From Thauera sp. 2A1 (lineage in GTDB: Bacteria; Pseudomonadota; Gammaproteobacteria; Burkholderiales; Rhodocyclaceae): a stretch of 64,000 nt of DNA. Made by a program: the position numbers and the translations under genes. The stretch covers positions 18,462-82,461 of the forward strand of contig NZ_SSXV01000023.1 of assembly GCF_009469595.2 (NCBI RefSeq), written 5' to 3'. The first letter of the stretch is position 1, and every line of letters begins with the position of its first letter. Below the pieces are notes generated by a model. That model was not told the origin of the DNA, ran no database searches, and saw nothing but the letters and a program-made list of their open reading frames with translations. Positions 16,797-28,501 of the stretch are shown in pieces.

Positions 16797-18083
16797 TCAG
16801 CCCCGCAGGTTGTAGAAGGCGCGCTTGCCCGGATACGTCGCGGTGTTGCCGAGATCTTCCTCGATGCGCAGCAACTGGTTGTACTTCGAGATGCGGTCGG
16901 AGCGCGACAGCGAACCGGTCTTGATCTGCATCGCACGCAGACCGACGGCGATGTCGGCGATGGTGGAATCGTCGGTTTCGCCCGAACGGTGCGAGATCAC
17001 CGCGGTGTAGCCGGCGAGCTTGGCCATCTCGACCGCGGCGAAGGTCTCGGTCAGCGTGCCGATCTGATTGATCTTGATCAGGATGGAGTTGGCGATGCCC
17101 TTGTCGATGCCTTCCTGCAGGATGCGGGTGTTGGTGACGAAGAGGTCGTCGCCCACCAGTTGAACCTGCTTGCCCAGGCGCTCGGTCAGGTGCTTCCAGC
17201 CCGCCCAGTCGCCTTCGGCCATGGCGTCCTCGATCGACACGATGGGGAACTTGTCGGCCAGCGTCGCCAGATAGTCGGTGAAGCCTTCGGCGGAGAGCGA
17301 CAGGCCTTCGCCTTTCAGCTCGTACTTGCCGTCCTTGTAGAACTCGCTCGCGGCGCAGTCGAGCGCCAGCAGCACGTCGCGGCCCGGCTCGTAGCCGGCG
17401 GCGGAGATCGCGTCCTGGATCAGCGACAGCGCTTCCTCGGTGCCCGACACGTTGGGCGCGAAGCCGCCTTCGTCACCGACGGTGGTCGGGTAGCCCTTCC
17501 TGTCGATGATCTTCTTCAGGTGGTGGAAGACCTCGGCACCGCAGCGCAGGGCCTCGCGGAAGCTGCCCATGCTCACCGGCATGATCATGCATTCCTGGAT
17601 GTCGAGGCTGTTGTTGGCGTGCTCGCCACCGTTGATGACGTTCATCATCGGCACCGGCATGACCATCGGGCTGGAGCCCCCAAAGTAACGGTACAGCGGC
17701 AGGCCGGCTTCCTCGGCCGCGGCCTTGGCCACCGCCATCGACACCGCCAGCGTGGCGTTGGCGCCCAGGCGCGACTTGTTGTCGGTGCCGTCGAGCTCGA
17801 TCAGGGTGCGGTCGATGAAGGACTGGTCTTCCGCGTCGAGGCCGATGATGGCTTCGGAGATCTCGGTGTTCACGTTTTCCACCGCACGCAGCACGCCCTT
17901 GCCCAGGTAGCGGCCGGCGTCACCGTCACGCAGCTCGATCGCCTCGCGCGAGCCGGTGGAGGCGCCCGACGGCACCGCGGCGCGGCCCATCACGCCGGAC
18001 TCGAGCAGCACGTCGGCTTCCACCGTGGGGTTGCCGCGGGAGTCCAGAATTTCGCGGGCGATCACATCAACGATTGCACTCAT
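16797..18083 (-). CDS. eno: Enolase (phosphopyruvate hydratase)
   Basis: Converts 2-phosphoglycerate to phosphoenolpyruvate in glycolysis and is also an RNA degradosome component in many bacteria. The 428-residue product carries ILDSRGNPTVEADV near residue 12, GAVPSGASTGSREA-type sequence near 37 (here AAVPSGASTG), MPVPMMNVINGGEHA near 153, LALDCAASEFY near 240, SIEDAMAEGDW near 285, LVGDDLFVTN near 311 and SHRSGETDDSTIADIAVG near 364. All catalytic landmarks are intact. It follows kdsA by 141 bases and is followed by a terminator. Confidence 0.97.
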   Translation of the reverse strand: MSAIVDVIAREILDSRGNPTVEADVLLESGVMGRAAVPSGASTGSREAIELRDGDAGRYLGKGVLRAVENVNTEISEAIIGLDAEDQSFIDRTLIELDGTDNKSRLGANATLAVSMAVAKAAAEEAGLPLYRYFGGSSPMVMPVPMMNVINGGEHANNSLDIQECMIMPVSMGSFREALRCGAEVFHHLKKIIDRKGYPTTVGDEGGFAPNVSGTEEALSLIQDAISAAGYEPGRDVLLALDCAASEFYKDGKYELKGEGLSLSAEGFTDYLATLADKFPIVSIEDAMAEGDWAGWKHLTERLGKQVQLVGDDLFVTNTRILQEGIDKGIANSILIKINQIGTLTETFAAVEMAKLAGYTAVISHRSGETDDSTIADIAVGLRAMQIKTGSLSRSDRISKYNQLLRIEEDLGNTATYPGKRAFYNLRG

Positions 18084-18224
18084 GTTTTTTCCTGTTGCAG
18101 TTACGGATTCGAATCGATAACGAGCGACATCTTCGGGCCGAATTAGACATCAAGCACGATGCCAGGTCGACCGCGCACCGGAATAAGCGGTATCAGCCGC
18201 ACAGATGCAGCGGTCGTGGCGCGC

Positions 18225-19064
<840 letters not shown>

Positions 19065-19075
19065 CGCTTGCTCCT

Positions 19076-20728
19076 TCAGGCTTGCGCCGGGGCCTGCACG
19101 CCCGCGCGCTGGGCGATCGCCGCCTTGACGTAGGCGGTGAACAGCGGATGACCCTTGCGCGGATTGGAGGTGAACTCGGGGTGGAACTGGCAGCCGACGA
19201 ACCAGGGATGCACCTCCGCCGGCAGCTCGACCATCTCGCACAGGTCAGTGACCGGCGCGCGGCCGGAAACGATCAGGCCCTTGTCCTCGAGCTTGGCGAG
19301 CAAGGTGTTGTTCACTTCGTAGCGATGGCGGTGCCGTTCCATGATCTCGGCCGCGCCGTACACCTGGCGCGCCAGCGTACCTTCGCGCAACTGGCACACC
19401 TGGCCGCCGAGCCGCATCGTGCCGCCGAGGTCGGACTCCTCGGTGCGCTTCTCGATCTTGCCCGAGCGGTCCTTCCATTCGGTGATGAGGCCGATCACCG
19501 GGTATTTGGTGTCGCGCTCGAATTCCGTCGAATGTGCGCCGGGCATGCCGGCGACGTCACGCGCGAACTCGACCACTGCCAGTTGCATGCCGAGGCAGAT
19601 GCCGAGGTAAGGCACCTTGTTCTCGCGCGCATAGCGGATCGCCGCGATCTTGCCTTCGGTGCCGCGCTTGCCGAAGCCGCCGGGCACCAGGATGGCGTCC
19701 ATCTTTTCCAGCACGCCGCAGCCGTCGCGCTCGATGTCTTCCGAATCGATGTAGTGGATGTTCACCTTCGACTCGGTGTGCATGCCGGCGTGGTTCAGCG
19801 CCTCGATCAGCGACTTGTACGATTCGGTGAGGTCGACGTACTTGCCGACGAAGCCGATATCCACTTCATGCTTCGGATTCTCGCGGGCGCGGATGAGCCT
19901 GTCCCATACCGAGAGATCGGCCGCACGCGCGAGGATGTCGAGCTTGTGGCAGACGATCTGGTCCATCATCTGGTCGTGCAACTGCGCGGGAATCTTGTAG
20001 ATCGAGTCGGCGTCGAGGCACTCGATCACCGCTTCCGGCATCACGTTGCAGAACAGCGCGATCTTGCGCCGCTCGTCGGCCGGGATGGAACGGTCGGCGC
20101 GGCACAGCAGGATGTCGGGCTGGATGCCGATCTCGCGCAGCTCCTTCACCGAGTGCTGGGTCGGCTTGGTCTTGAGCTCGCCGGCGGTCGGGATGTAGGG
20201 CAGCAGCGTGAGATGGATGAAGCAGGTGCCGTTGCGGCCTTCCTCGATGCCCATCTGGCGAATGGCTTCGAGGAAGGGCAGCGATTCGATGTCGCCCACC
20301 GTGCCGCCCACCTCGACGATGGCCACGTCGGCGCCTTCCGCGCCGCGCTTGATGTAGGCCTTGATCTCGTCGGTGATGTGCGGGATGACCTGCACCGTCT
20401 TGCCCAGGTATTCACCGCGGCGCTCCTTCTTCAGCACCGACTCGTAGATCTGGCCGGTGGTGAAGTTGTTGCGCTTGCTCATCTTGGCGCTGGTGAAGCG
20501 CTCGTAGTGGCCCAGGTCCAGGTCGGTTTCGGCGCCGTCTTCGGTGACGAAGACCTCGCCGTGCTGGAACGGGCTCATGGTGCCCGGATCGACGTTGATG
20601 TAGGGGTCCAGCTTCAGGTGGGTGACCTTGATGCCGCGGGACTCCAGGATGGCCCCGAGCGAGGCCGCCGCGATGCCCTTGCCCAGAGAGGACACGACAC
20701 CGCCGGTAACGAAGACGTATTTGGTCAT
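19076..20728 (-). CDS. pyrG: CTP synthase PyrG
   Basis: Makes CTP from UTP, ATP and glutamine. The 550-residue product has the N-terminal amidoligase domain (MTKYVFVTGGVVSSLGKGI, then DPYINVDPGTMSPFQHGEVFVTEDGAETDLDLGHYERF) and the C-terminal glutamine amidotransferase domain. The amidotransferase domain has the catalytic Cys in YLGICLGMQLAVVEFARD and the His/Glu pair in GCQFHPEFTSNP. The start MTKYVF at 20728 matches the family; an ATG three codons upstream is unlikely. TATCAT about 30 bases upstream could be a -10 box. Confidence 0.97.
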   Translation of the reverse strand: MTKYVFVTGGVVSSLGKGIAAASLGAILESRGIKVTHLKLDPYINVDPGTMSPFQHGEVFVTEDGAETDLDLGHYERFTSAKMSKRNNFTTGQIYESVLKKERRGEYLGKTVQVIPHITDEIKAYIKRGAEGADVAIVEVGGTVGDIESLPFLEAIRQMGIEEGRNGTCFIHLTLLPYIPTAGELKTKPTQHSVKELREIGIQPDILLCRADRSIPADERRKIALFCNVMPEAVIECLDADSIYKIPAQLHDQMMDQIVCHKLDILARAADLSVWDRLIRARENPKHEVDIGFVGKYVDLTESYKSLIEALNHAGMHTESKVNIHYIDSEDIERDGCGVLEKMDAILVPGGFGKRGTEGKIAAIRYARENKVPYLGICLGMQLAVVEFARDVAGMPGAHSTEFERDTKYPVIGLITEWKDRSGKIEKRTEESDLGGTMRLGGQVCQLREGTLARQVYGAAEIMERHRHRYEVNNTLLAKLEDKGLIVSGRAPVTDLCEMVELPAEVHPWFVGCQFHPEFTSNPRKGHPLFTAYVKAAIAQRAGVQAPAQA

Positions 20729-20794
20729 GGGAATCATGCTGCGGGAAAGCGCGATGATAACCGATCCGCGCTACCCGCCGAAAGCATGGCCCGC

Positions 20795-21337
20795 TCAGCG
20801 GATGAAGTCCCGATTCACCTCGCGGAACAGGTCGGTGCCGCCGCGCTGCAGCCACTCGAACGCCACCATCTCGCGCGACACGATCTCGATGCCGTGGCTG
20901 CGCATGCGCGCGAAGGCCAGCTCGCGGTCTGCCGGATTGCGCGAACCGGCGGCGTCGGCGACGACGAACACCTCCTTGCCGGCCCAACGCAGCTCCAGCG
21001 CCGTCTGCTGCACGCACACGTGCGCCTCGGTGCCGCACACCACCACCTGGCGCCGCTCCTGCACCGCGGTGGCCGCCAGGCAGCCGTCGCCCTGCGCGGA
21101 GAACGCCTGCTTGGTGACGTACTGCGCGCCGGCGGTGGCCGCCTTCACCACGTCGAGCGTGGCGCCGATCTTGTCGGGGAAATGCTCGGTGACGACCACC
21201 GGCACGCCGACCCGCTGCGCCACGCCCGCCAGCCAGGCGCAGTTGGCGGCGACCCGGTCGCCATCGTGGATGGCCGGCGCCAGGCGCTGCTGCACGTCGA
21301 TCACCAGCAGCGCGGACTTGTCGCGATTCATCAGCAT
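20795..21337 (-). CDS. Isochorismatase-family cysteine hydrolase (YcaC-like)
   Basis: A 180-residue hydrolase of the isochorismatase fold. The triad is suggested by Asp near residue 14 (LLVIDVQQRLAPAI), Lys near 80 (VTKQAFSAQG) and Cys in GTEAHVCVQQTAL near 107. The short form with a conserved EAHVCV segment resembles YcaC-type hydrolases of unknown substrate. The start at 21337 has AGGAG six bases upstream. The gene starts 10 bases after the acetoacetyl-CoA synthetase stop, so it is probably its operon partner rather than part of the pyrG unit. Confidence 0.8.
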   Translation of the reverse strand: MLMNRDKSALLVIDVQQRLAPAIHDGDRVAANCAWLAGVAQRVGVPVVVTEHFPDKIGATLDVVKAATAGAQYVTKQAFSAQGDGCLAATAVQERRQVVVCGTEAHVCVQQTALELRWAGKEVFVVADAAGSRNPADRELAFARMRSHGIEIVSREMVAFEWLQRGGTDLFREVNRDFIR

Positions 21338-21347
21338 GACGGTCTCC

Positions 21348-23336
<1,989 letters not shown>

Positions 23337-23365
23337 TGCATCTCCTCCAGACTTGCTTTAGTTGT

Positions 23366-23779
23366 TCATGCTTGGTCGAACAGTGCGCGGACATTATCCG
23401 GCAAGGGCGAGGATTTGCCCGTCTGCATGTCCATCCACACGGTCTTGGCCGCGCCTTCGGCAAACAGGCGATCATCGCCTTCCACGTACAGCTCGTACCA
23501 GGTCATCAGGCTGGTGCGGCCGGGTTCGCCGCCGTACATCTTCACGATGATGGTGGCCGGATAATTCACCGGCGCGAAGAAGGTGCAACTGGCATTGATG
23601 ATGACCGGACCCACCGGCTCGTCCGGGCGTACGATACATCCCATCTCCTCCAGCCACTCGACACGTATCTGCTCGAAGTAGCGAAAATAGACGGTGTTAT
23701 TCACGTGGCCGTAGGCATCCATGTCACCCCAGCGCACCGGCATGCGGCTGGTGCGCAGATGCTTTCTCGTCGTCTCCAT
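23366..23779 (-). CDS. Acyl-CoA thioesterase, 4HBT hotdog fold
   Basis: A 137-residue single hotdog-domain thioesterase. The 4-hydroxybenzoyl-CoA thioesterase-like active site is RWGDMDAYGHVNNTVYFRYFEQIRVEWL near residues 16-43, with the catalytic Asp in GDMDAYGH. It would release free acids from short acyl-CoAs, and the substrate is not determined by sequence. The ATG at 23779 gives the expected short N-terminus. It heads the minus-strand set thioesterase-aacS-isochorismatase-like and is divergent from ETF-QO, with a palindromic operator candidate between. Confidence 0.83.
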   Translation of the reverse strand: METTRKHLRTSRMPVRWGDMDAYGHVNNTVYFRYFEQIRVEWLEEMGCIVRPDEPVGPVIINASCTFFAPVNYPATIIVKMYGGEPGRTSLMTWYELYVEGDDRLFAEGAAKTVWMDMQTGKSSPLPDNVRALFDQA

Positions 23780-23817
23780 ATCGGGTTTTCCTTGTTGTCG
23801 AAAAGCCGGAGTAATGT

Positions 23818-23837
23818 AACATACGCACCCGTATGTT
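23818..23837. promoter_or_regulatory. Perfect 8-4-8 palindrome, TetR-type operator candidate
   Basis: AACATACG-CACC-CGTATGTT is an exact inverted repeat in the 163-base divergent spacer, 38 bases upstream of the thioesterase gene and 105 upstream of ETF-QO. Size and symmetry fit a TetR-family dimer site. Regulators of that type control fatty-acid and branched-chain degradation genes in betaproteobacteria, which fits both neighbours, but the regulator is not in this window. Confidence 0.55.
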
Positions 23838-23942
23838 TTTAAGAGCGCCGCACGCTCCGTCCTGCCGCTTGCACCATCGGCGGAACGTTCAAGGCGCAGA
23901 ACCCAGATAGGGCACATGCCGCACAGTCCAGAGGAGAAAGGG

Positions 23943-25580
23943 ATGGAACGCGAATCGATGGAATTTGACGTACTGATCGTCGGCGGTGGCCCTGCGGGGC
24001 TGGCGGCGGCGATCCGCATGAAGCAACTGGCTGCGGCCAAGGGCCAGGACGTCTCGGTGTGCCTGATCGAGAAGGCCGCCGAGATCGGTGCCCACATCCT
24101 GTCGGGCGCGGTGATGGATCCGCGTGCGCTCACCGAGCTGATTCCCGACTGGAAGGACAAGGGCGCGCCGCTCAGGACCGCCGTCACCGAAGACAAGGTG
24201 CTGATGCTCTCCGAGACCGGTGCGCGCGCAGTGCCGCACGGCCTCACGCCCGATTGCCTGATCAACCACGGCAACTACATCGTGCGCCTCGGGAACGTGG
24301 TGAAGTGGCTCGGCGAGCAGGCCGAGGCGATGGGCGTGGAGGTCTATCCGGGCTTTGCCGGCGCCGAGATCCTGTTCGATGAGGCGGGCGCGGTGAAGGG
24401 CGTGGCCACCGGCGACATGGGCGTCGGGCGTGACGGCGAGCCGGGCCCCGCCTACCAGCCGGGCATGGAGCTGCACGCCAAGTACACCCTCTTCGCCGAG
24501 GGCTGCCGCGGCCACCTGGGCAAGCAGCTCGAGGCGAAGTTCAAGCTCAGGGACGGCGTCGATCCGCAGACCTACGGCATCGGCATCAAGGAGCTGTGGG
24601 AGGTGAAGCCCGAGAACCATCGCCCCGGCCTGGTGGTGCACACCGCCGGCTGGCCGATGGACAACACCACCTATGGCGGCGGCTTCGTCTATCACCTCGA
24701 GGACAACCTGGTGGCGGTGGGCTTCGTGGTCGGCCTGGGCTACAGCAACCCGCACCTGTCGCCCTTCGAGGAGATGCAGCGCTACAAGACCCACCCCGAG
24801 ATCCGCAAGTACCTCGAAGGCGGCAAGCGCCTGGCCTATGGCGCGCGCGCCATTGCCGCCGGTGGCCTGCAGAGCCTGCCACGGCTGATCTTCCCGGGCG
24901 GGGCGCTGATCGGCGATGACGCCGGCTTCCTCAACGCCGCGCGCATCAAGGGCAGCCATGCGGCGATCAAGTCCGGCATGCTCGCCGCCGACGCGGCCTT
25001 CGACGCGCTCATGACGCAGCGCCAGCGCGATGCGCTCACCGCCTATCCGTCGGCCTTCCAGGATTCCTGGCTGCACGCCGAGCTGCACCAGACGCGCAAC
25101 TTCAAGCCCTACATGAAGAAGGGCCTGTGGCTGGGCTCCTTCCTGTTCGGCGCCGAGCAGAAGCTCTTCAAGGGCAAGGTGCCCTGGACGCTGCACAACA
25201 GCGCCGACCACCTCGAACTCCGGCCCGCGGCCGAGTGCGCGAAGATCGCCTATCCCAAGCCCGACGGCGTGCTGACTTTCGACCGCCTGTCGTCGGTGTT
25301 CCTGTCCAACACCAACCACGAGGAAGACCAGCCCTGCCACCTGCAGCTCAAGGACCCCTCGGTGCCGATCAGCGTGAACCTGGCGAAATACGATGCGCCC
25401 GAGCAGCGCTACTGCCCGGCCGGGGTGTACGAGATCGTGCAGGAAGACACCGGCCCGCGGCTGCAGATCAACGCGCAGAACTGCGTGCACTGCAAGACCT
25501 GCGACATCAAGGACCCGACCCAGAATATCAACTGGGTGGTACCGCAAGGTGGCGAGGGGCCGATCTACCAGGGGATGTAA
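23943..25580 (+). CDS. Electron transfer flavoprotein-ubiquinone oxidoreductase
   Basis: Passes electrons from reduced ETF, loaded by acyl-CoA and other dehydrogenases, to ubiquinone at the inner membrane. The 545-residue product has an N-terminal FAD-binding motif (DVLIVGGGPAGLAAAIRM near residue 8), GAHILSGAVMDP near 48, and a C-terminal [4Fe-4S] site with Cys491, Cys514, Cys517 and Cys520 (CPAG...CVHCKTC). It ends GGEGPIYQGM, as in the family. ATG 23943 has AGGAG seven bases upstream; a second in-frame ATG lies five codons later. No etfAB genes are in the window. Confidence 0.95.
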   Translation: MERESMEFDVLIVGGGPAGLAAAIRMKQLAAAKGQDVSVCLIEKAAEIGAHILSGAVMDPRALTELIPDWKDKGAPLRTAVTEDKVLMLSETGARAVPHGLTPDCLINHGNYIVRLGNVVKWLGEQAEAMGVEVYPGFAGAEILFDEAGAVKGVATGDMGVGRDGEPGPAYQPGMELHAKYTLFAEGCRGHLGKQLEAKFKLRDGVDPQTYGIGIKELWEVKPENHRPGLVVHTAGWPMDNTTYGGGFVYHLEDNLVAVGFVVGLGYSNPHLSPFEEMQRYKTHPEIRKYLEGGKRLAYGARAIAAGGLQSLPRLIFPGGALIGDDAGFLNAARIKGSHAAIKSGMLAADAAFDALMTQRQRDALTAYPSAFQDSWLHAELHQTRNFKPYMKKGLWLGSFLFGAEQKLFKGKVPWTLHNSADHLELRPAAECAKIAYPKPDGVLTFDRLSSVFLSNTNHEEDQPCHLQLKDPSVPISVNLAKYDAPEQRYCPAGVYEIVQEDTGPRLQINAQNCVHCKTCDIKDPTQNINWVVPQGGEGPIYQGM

Positions 25581-25586
25581 GCGACT

Positions 25587-25619
25587 GCGGGACACGGCCT
25601 CGAACAGGCCGTGTCCCGC
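25587..25619 (+). terminator. Strong hairpin terminator after ETF-QO
   Basis: Perfect 14-base inverted repeat (arms 25587-25600 and 25606-25619, loop CGAAC) beginning 7 bases after the ETF-QO stop. There is no U-run on the plus strand, but it sits between two convergent genes and is the only such structure there, so it probably stops transcription from both sides. Confidence 0.7.
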
Positions 25620-25652
25620 GCCCTGCAGGCACATTGCCGGCGGCGCGCCCGA

Positions 25653-26507
25653 TTACTCCAGGTAATGCCCGACGCCGACCAGCGAGCCGGTGACACGGCG
25701 CACATAGGCGCGCTTCTTCTCCACCGCGTTGGTGACCGGGTTGCGCCACACGTAATCCACCGTGGCCTCGTCCGCGGACTTCAGGCGCTCGACCATCTCC
25801 GCGATCAGCGGCTTGCCCGCAGCATCATGCAGGCCCAGCGCGTCAGTTCCGGCGAGCGCGGGATTCATGCCCATGGCCTGGAAGCGGCCGGAATCCAGGT
25901 CGACCATGAACACGTACAGGTCGTCGCGCACGAAGCTGCCCGCGCGATCATTGAACGCGGCGGCGGCGCCCTGCGCCCCCTTCGCCCGGGCCAGGTCGAC
26001 CGCCTTGTCGAGCATCGTGCGCGCCTGCTCGGCGGTCGAACGTGCCGCCGAATAGCCGACGCCGACCACGTAGTCGCCCACCTTGCGCACATAGCTCGCC
26101 TTGGGCTCGACCTTGTTCGTCGCGCGGTTCAGCCACACGTAGCGCACCGTCGCTTCCGGCGCCTTGCGGGTGGCATCGATCATGTTGCGGAACAGGGGGT
26201 TGCCCGCAGCGTCGGTGGTGTCGATCACGTTCAGGCCGACGAGCGATTCGGGCGCCGCGCCGCTGGCGTGGTACACCCCCTTGTCGTCGATCACGAACAC
26301 GTACAGGTCCTTGCGGACGAACTTGCCTTTCTGGTTGTTGAAGGCGGCGAAGGCGCGCTCGGCGCCATTGGCCTCCATGTACTTCACCGCCTGATCGAAC
26401 ATCGCCCGCGCCTCCAGCGGCGTGGCCCGTTCCGCGGCCAGCGCGCCGGCGGCGAAGGAAGCCGCCATGGCGGCGGCCAGCGCGGTGTTCAGGATGCGTA
26501 TCTTCAT
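25653..26507 (-). CDS. Secreted protein of two tandem Cache domains
   Basis: A 284-residue exported protein with a signal peptide (residues 1-24, cut after GALA) and two similar modules of about 125 residues. Module one spans about 28-150 and module two about 155-284. Each has AFAAFNN/AAAAFND, a KFVRKDLYVFVID/SFVRDDLYVFMVD block, GLNVID/LGLHD, AAGNPLF/AAGKPLI and ATVRYVWLNRATNKVEPKASYVRKVGDYVVGVGY/ATVDYVWRNPVTNAVEKKRAYVRRV segments. This is a single-Cache ligand-binding fold, duplicated, without any signalling domain or membrane anchor. It lies 103 bases downstream of the PQQ dehydrogenase gene on the same strand, suggesting a periplasmic binding role in that pathway. Confidence 0.8.
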   Translation of the reverse strand: MKIRILNTALAAAMAASFAAGALAAERATPLEARAMFDQAVKYMEANGAERAFAAFNNQKGKFVRKDLYVFVIDDKGVYHASGAAPESLVGLNVIDTTDAAGNPLFRNMIDATRKAPEATVRYVWLNRATNKVEPKASYVRKVGDYVVGVGYSAARSTAEQARTMLDKAVDLARAKGAQGAAAAFNDRAGSFVRDDLYVFMVDLDSGRFQAMGMNPALAGTDALGLHDAAGKPLIAEMVERLKSADEATVDYVWRNPVTNAVEKKRAYVRRVTGSLVGVGHYLE

Positions 26508-26540
26508 CGTGGAAATTCCTTTGGTGGCAGATTCGGGCAT

Positions 26541-26578
26541 GTCTGCGGCACCGGCCCGCCGAGGCCGATCCTGCAGAC
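26541..26578 (-). terminator. Possible hairpin between PQQ dehydrogenase and Cache genes
   Basis: GTCTGC (26541-26546) pairs with GCAGAC (26573-26578), with an inner CGGCC/GGCCG stem. There is no U-run. It could attenuate read-through from the dehydrogenase into the Cache gene. Confidence 0.3.
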
Positions 26579-26610
26579 ACACCCGCCCGACCGTCAGCGG
26601 CCGGACCGGA

Positions 26611-28410
26611 TCAGGACTTGTGCAGCTTGAACACCCACACCGAGCCGCCCTGCTCCAGCATGTTCACCCGCTTGGCGACGTCGCCGCCCCACAGCGGCAC
26701 CGCGCCACCCCAGCCGGACACCACGGCGACGTACTGCTCGCCGCCCTCGTCCCAGGTGATCGGCGGCGCGATCACGCCGGAGCCGGTCTGGAACTGCCAC
26801 AGCTCCTTGCCTGAGTTGGCGTCGATCGCCTTCAGGTAGCCTTCGGGCGTACCGTAGAAGACCAGGTCGCCGGCGGTGGTCAGCACCCCGCCCCACAGCG
26901 GCGCATTGTTCTTCACTTCCCACACGATCTTGCCCTTGACCGGATCGACCGCGCGCAGCGCGCCGATGTAGTCGTCATTGAGCGGCTTGATGGTGAAGCC
27001 CGCGCCCAGGTAGGCGGCACCGCGCTTGTACGAGATCGGCTCGTTCCAGATGTCCATGCCCCACTCGTTGGCCGGCACGTAGAACAGGCCGGACTTCGGG
27101 CTGTAGGCCATCGGCATCTGGTTCTTGCCGCCGAGGAAGGACGGCGCGTTGAACACCGTCTTGCCCTTCTTGTCCTCGCCGACGGTCTCGACGAAGGGGT
27201 TGCCCGGGCGCTTGTCGTCGTCGTAGATCGGCCGGCCGGTCTTGAGGTCGATGCCCTTGGCCCAGTCGATGCGATTGACGAAGGGGAAGGCGTTCAGCAG
27301 CTTGCCGTTGCTGCGGTCATTGACGAAGAAGAAGCCGTTGCGGTCGGCCTTGCCGCCGGCCTTGACCGTCTTGCCCGTCTTCGGATCCTTGTAGTCGAAG
27401 GACACGAATTCGTTCACGCCGTCGAAGTCCCAGCCATCGTGCGGCGTGCTCTGGTAGTGCCACACGATCTTGCCGGTGTCGGGGTTGATGGCGATCGTGG
27501 ATGACGAATACAGGTTGTCGCCCGGGCGCAGCCAACTGTTCCACGGCGCCGGGTTGCCGGTGCCGATGTAGATCAGGTTGGTCTCGGGATCGTAGTTGGC
27601 GGTCTGCCACGGCGCCGCGCCGCCGGTCTTCCACAGGTCGCCCGGCCAGGTGGCGTTGGTCGTGCCGGTAATGCCGTTGTCGACCGGCTTGCCCTCGGCG
27701 TCGTACTTGTGGCCCATGTGGCCCTCGACCGTCGGCCGACTCCAGATCAGCTTGCCGGTCTTCGCATCACGCGCGTCGACGCGGCCCACCACGCCGAACT
27801 CGCTGCCCGAGTTGCCGGTGATGACCATGCCCTTGACGATCTGCGGTGCGGCGGTGAAGGAATAGCCGGCCTTGTAGTCCTCGATCTTCTCGCGCCAGAC
27901 CACCTTGCCGGTGTCCTTGTTGAGCGCCACCAGTTGTGCATCCAGCGTGCCGAAGATCACGAGGTCGTCGTAAAGCGCGGCGCCGCGGTTGATCACGTCG
28001 CAGCACGGCATGATGCCGTCGGGCAGGCGGTGCTCGTACTTCCACAGTTTCTGCCCGGTCTTGGCGTCGAGCGCGAAGATGCGGCTGTACGACGCGGTGA
28101 CGTACATCTTGCCGTCGAACACCACCGGCTGCGACTGCTGGCCGCGCTGCTTCTCGCCACCGAAGGAAAACGACCATACCGGCACCAGGTCCTTCACCGT
28201 CTGCGTGTTGACCTGTGTCAGCGGGCTGAAGCGCTGGCCTTTCGATCCCAGGCCATTGCTGACCACCTGGGTGGTGATGGTGGCGTCATTGACGACGTCG
28301 TCGTCCGTCACGCCCCTGGCATTGGCCTGGGCGGCGCCCAGCATCATGACGGCGGTGGCGATCAGCGACAGGCCGCGCATGCGGCGCGGCTGCTTGGAGC
28401 TTCGATCCAT
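26611..28410 (-). CDS. PQQ-dependent alcohol dehydrogenase, lanthanide-type active site
   Basis: A periplasmic quinoprotein that oxidises alcohols and passes electrons to cytochrome c. The 599-residue product has a signal peptide (to about residue 32, ending ANA-RG), an eight-bladed propeller with repeated W-docking motifs (ALDAKTGQKLWKYE, ALNKDTGKVVWREK, AINPDTGKIVWHYQ, AIDANSGKELWQFQ), the vicinal disulfide Cys136-Cys137 and GTGNPAPWNS near 283. The catalytic Asp328 is followed two residues later by Asp330 (HDGWDFDGVNE). That second Asp is the known mark of lanthanide-dependent (XoxF/PedH-like) enzymes; calcium enzymes have Ala or Ser there. No cytochrome or xoxJ gene is adjacent. A sigma-54 promoter match lies about 92 bases upstream of the start. 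Confidence 0.9.
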   Translation of the reverse strand: MDRSSKQPRRMRGLSLIATAVMMLGAAQANARGVTDDDVVNDATITTQVVSNGLGSKGQRFSPLTQVNTQTVKDLVPVWSFSFGGEKQRGQQSQPVVFDGKMYVTASYSRIFALDAKTGQKLWKYEHRLPDGIMPCCDVINRGAALYDDLVIFGTLDAQLVALNKDTGKVVWREKIEDYKAGYSFTAAPQIVKGMVITGNSGSEFGVVGRVDARDAKTGKLIWSRPTVEGHMGHKYDAEGKPVDNGITGTTNATWPGDLWKTGGAAPWQTANYDPETNLIYIGTGNPAPWNSWLRPGDNLYSSSTIAINPDTGKIVWHYQSTPHDGWDFDGVNEFVSFDYKDPKTGKTVKAGGKADRNGFFFVNDRSNGKLLNAFPFVNRIDWAKGIDLKTGRPIYDDDKRPGNPFVETVGEDKKGKTVFNAPSFLGGKNQMPMAYSPKSGLFYVPANEWGMDIWNEPISYKRGAAYLGAGFTIKPLNDDYIGALRAVDPVKGKIVWEVKNNAPLWGGVLTTAGDLVFYGTPEGYLKAIDANSGKELWQFQTGSGVIAPPITWDEGGEQYVAVVSGWGGAVPLWGGDVAKRVNMLEQGGSVWVFKLHKS

Positions 28411-28501
28411 GTCTTCCTCCTCGGGATGTCGAATAAGAGAGTGTTGTTTTCTGCGGTGTTGATGCGACAGGCAGCGCCGGGCATCGCCCCGTGCCAGCCT
28501 G

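Noticed and set aside
28481..28496. Second sigma-54-like element on the minus strand (TGGCACG followed by GATGC)
   Set aside because: The -24 box is perfect but the GC of the -12 box is one base too far, and sigma-54 spacing is strict.
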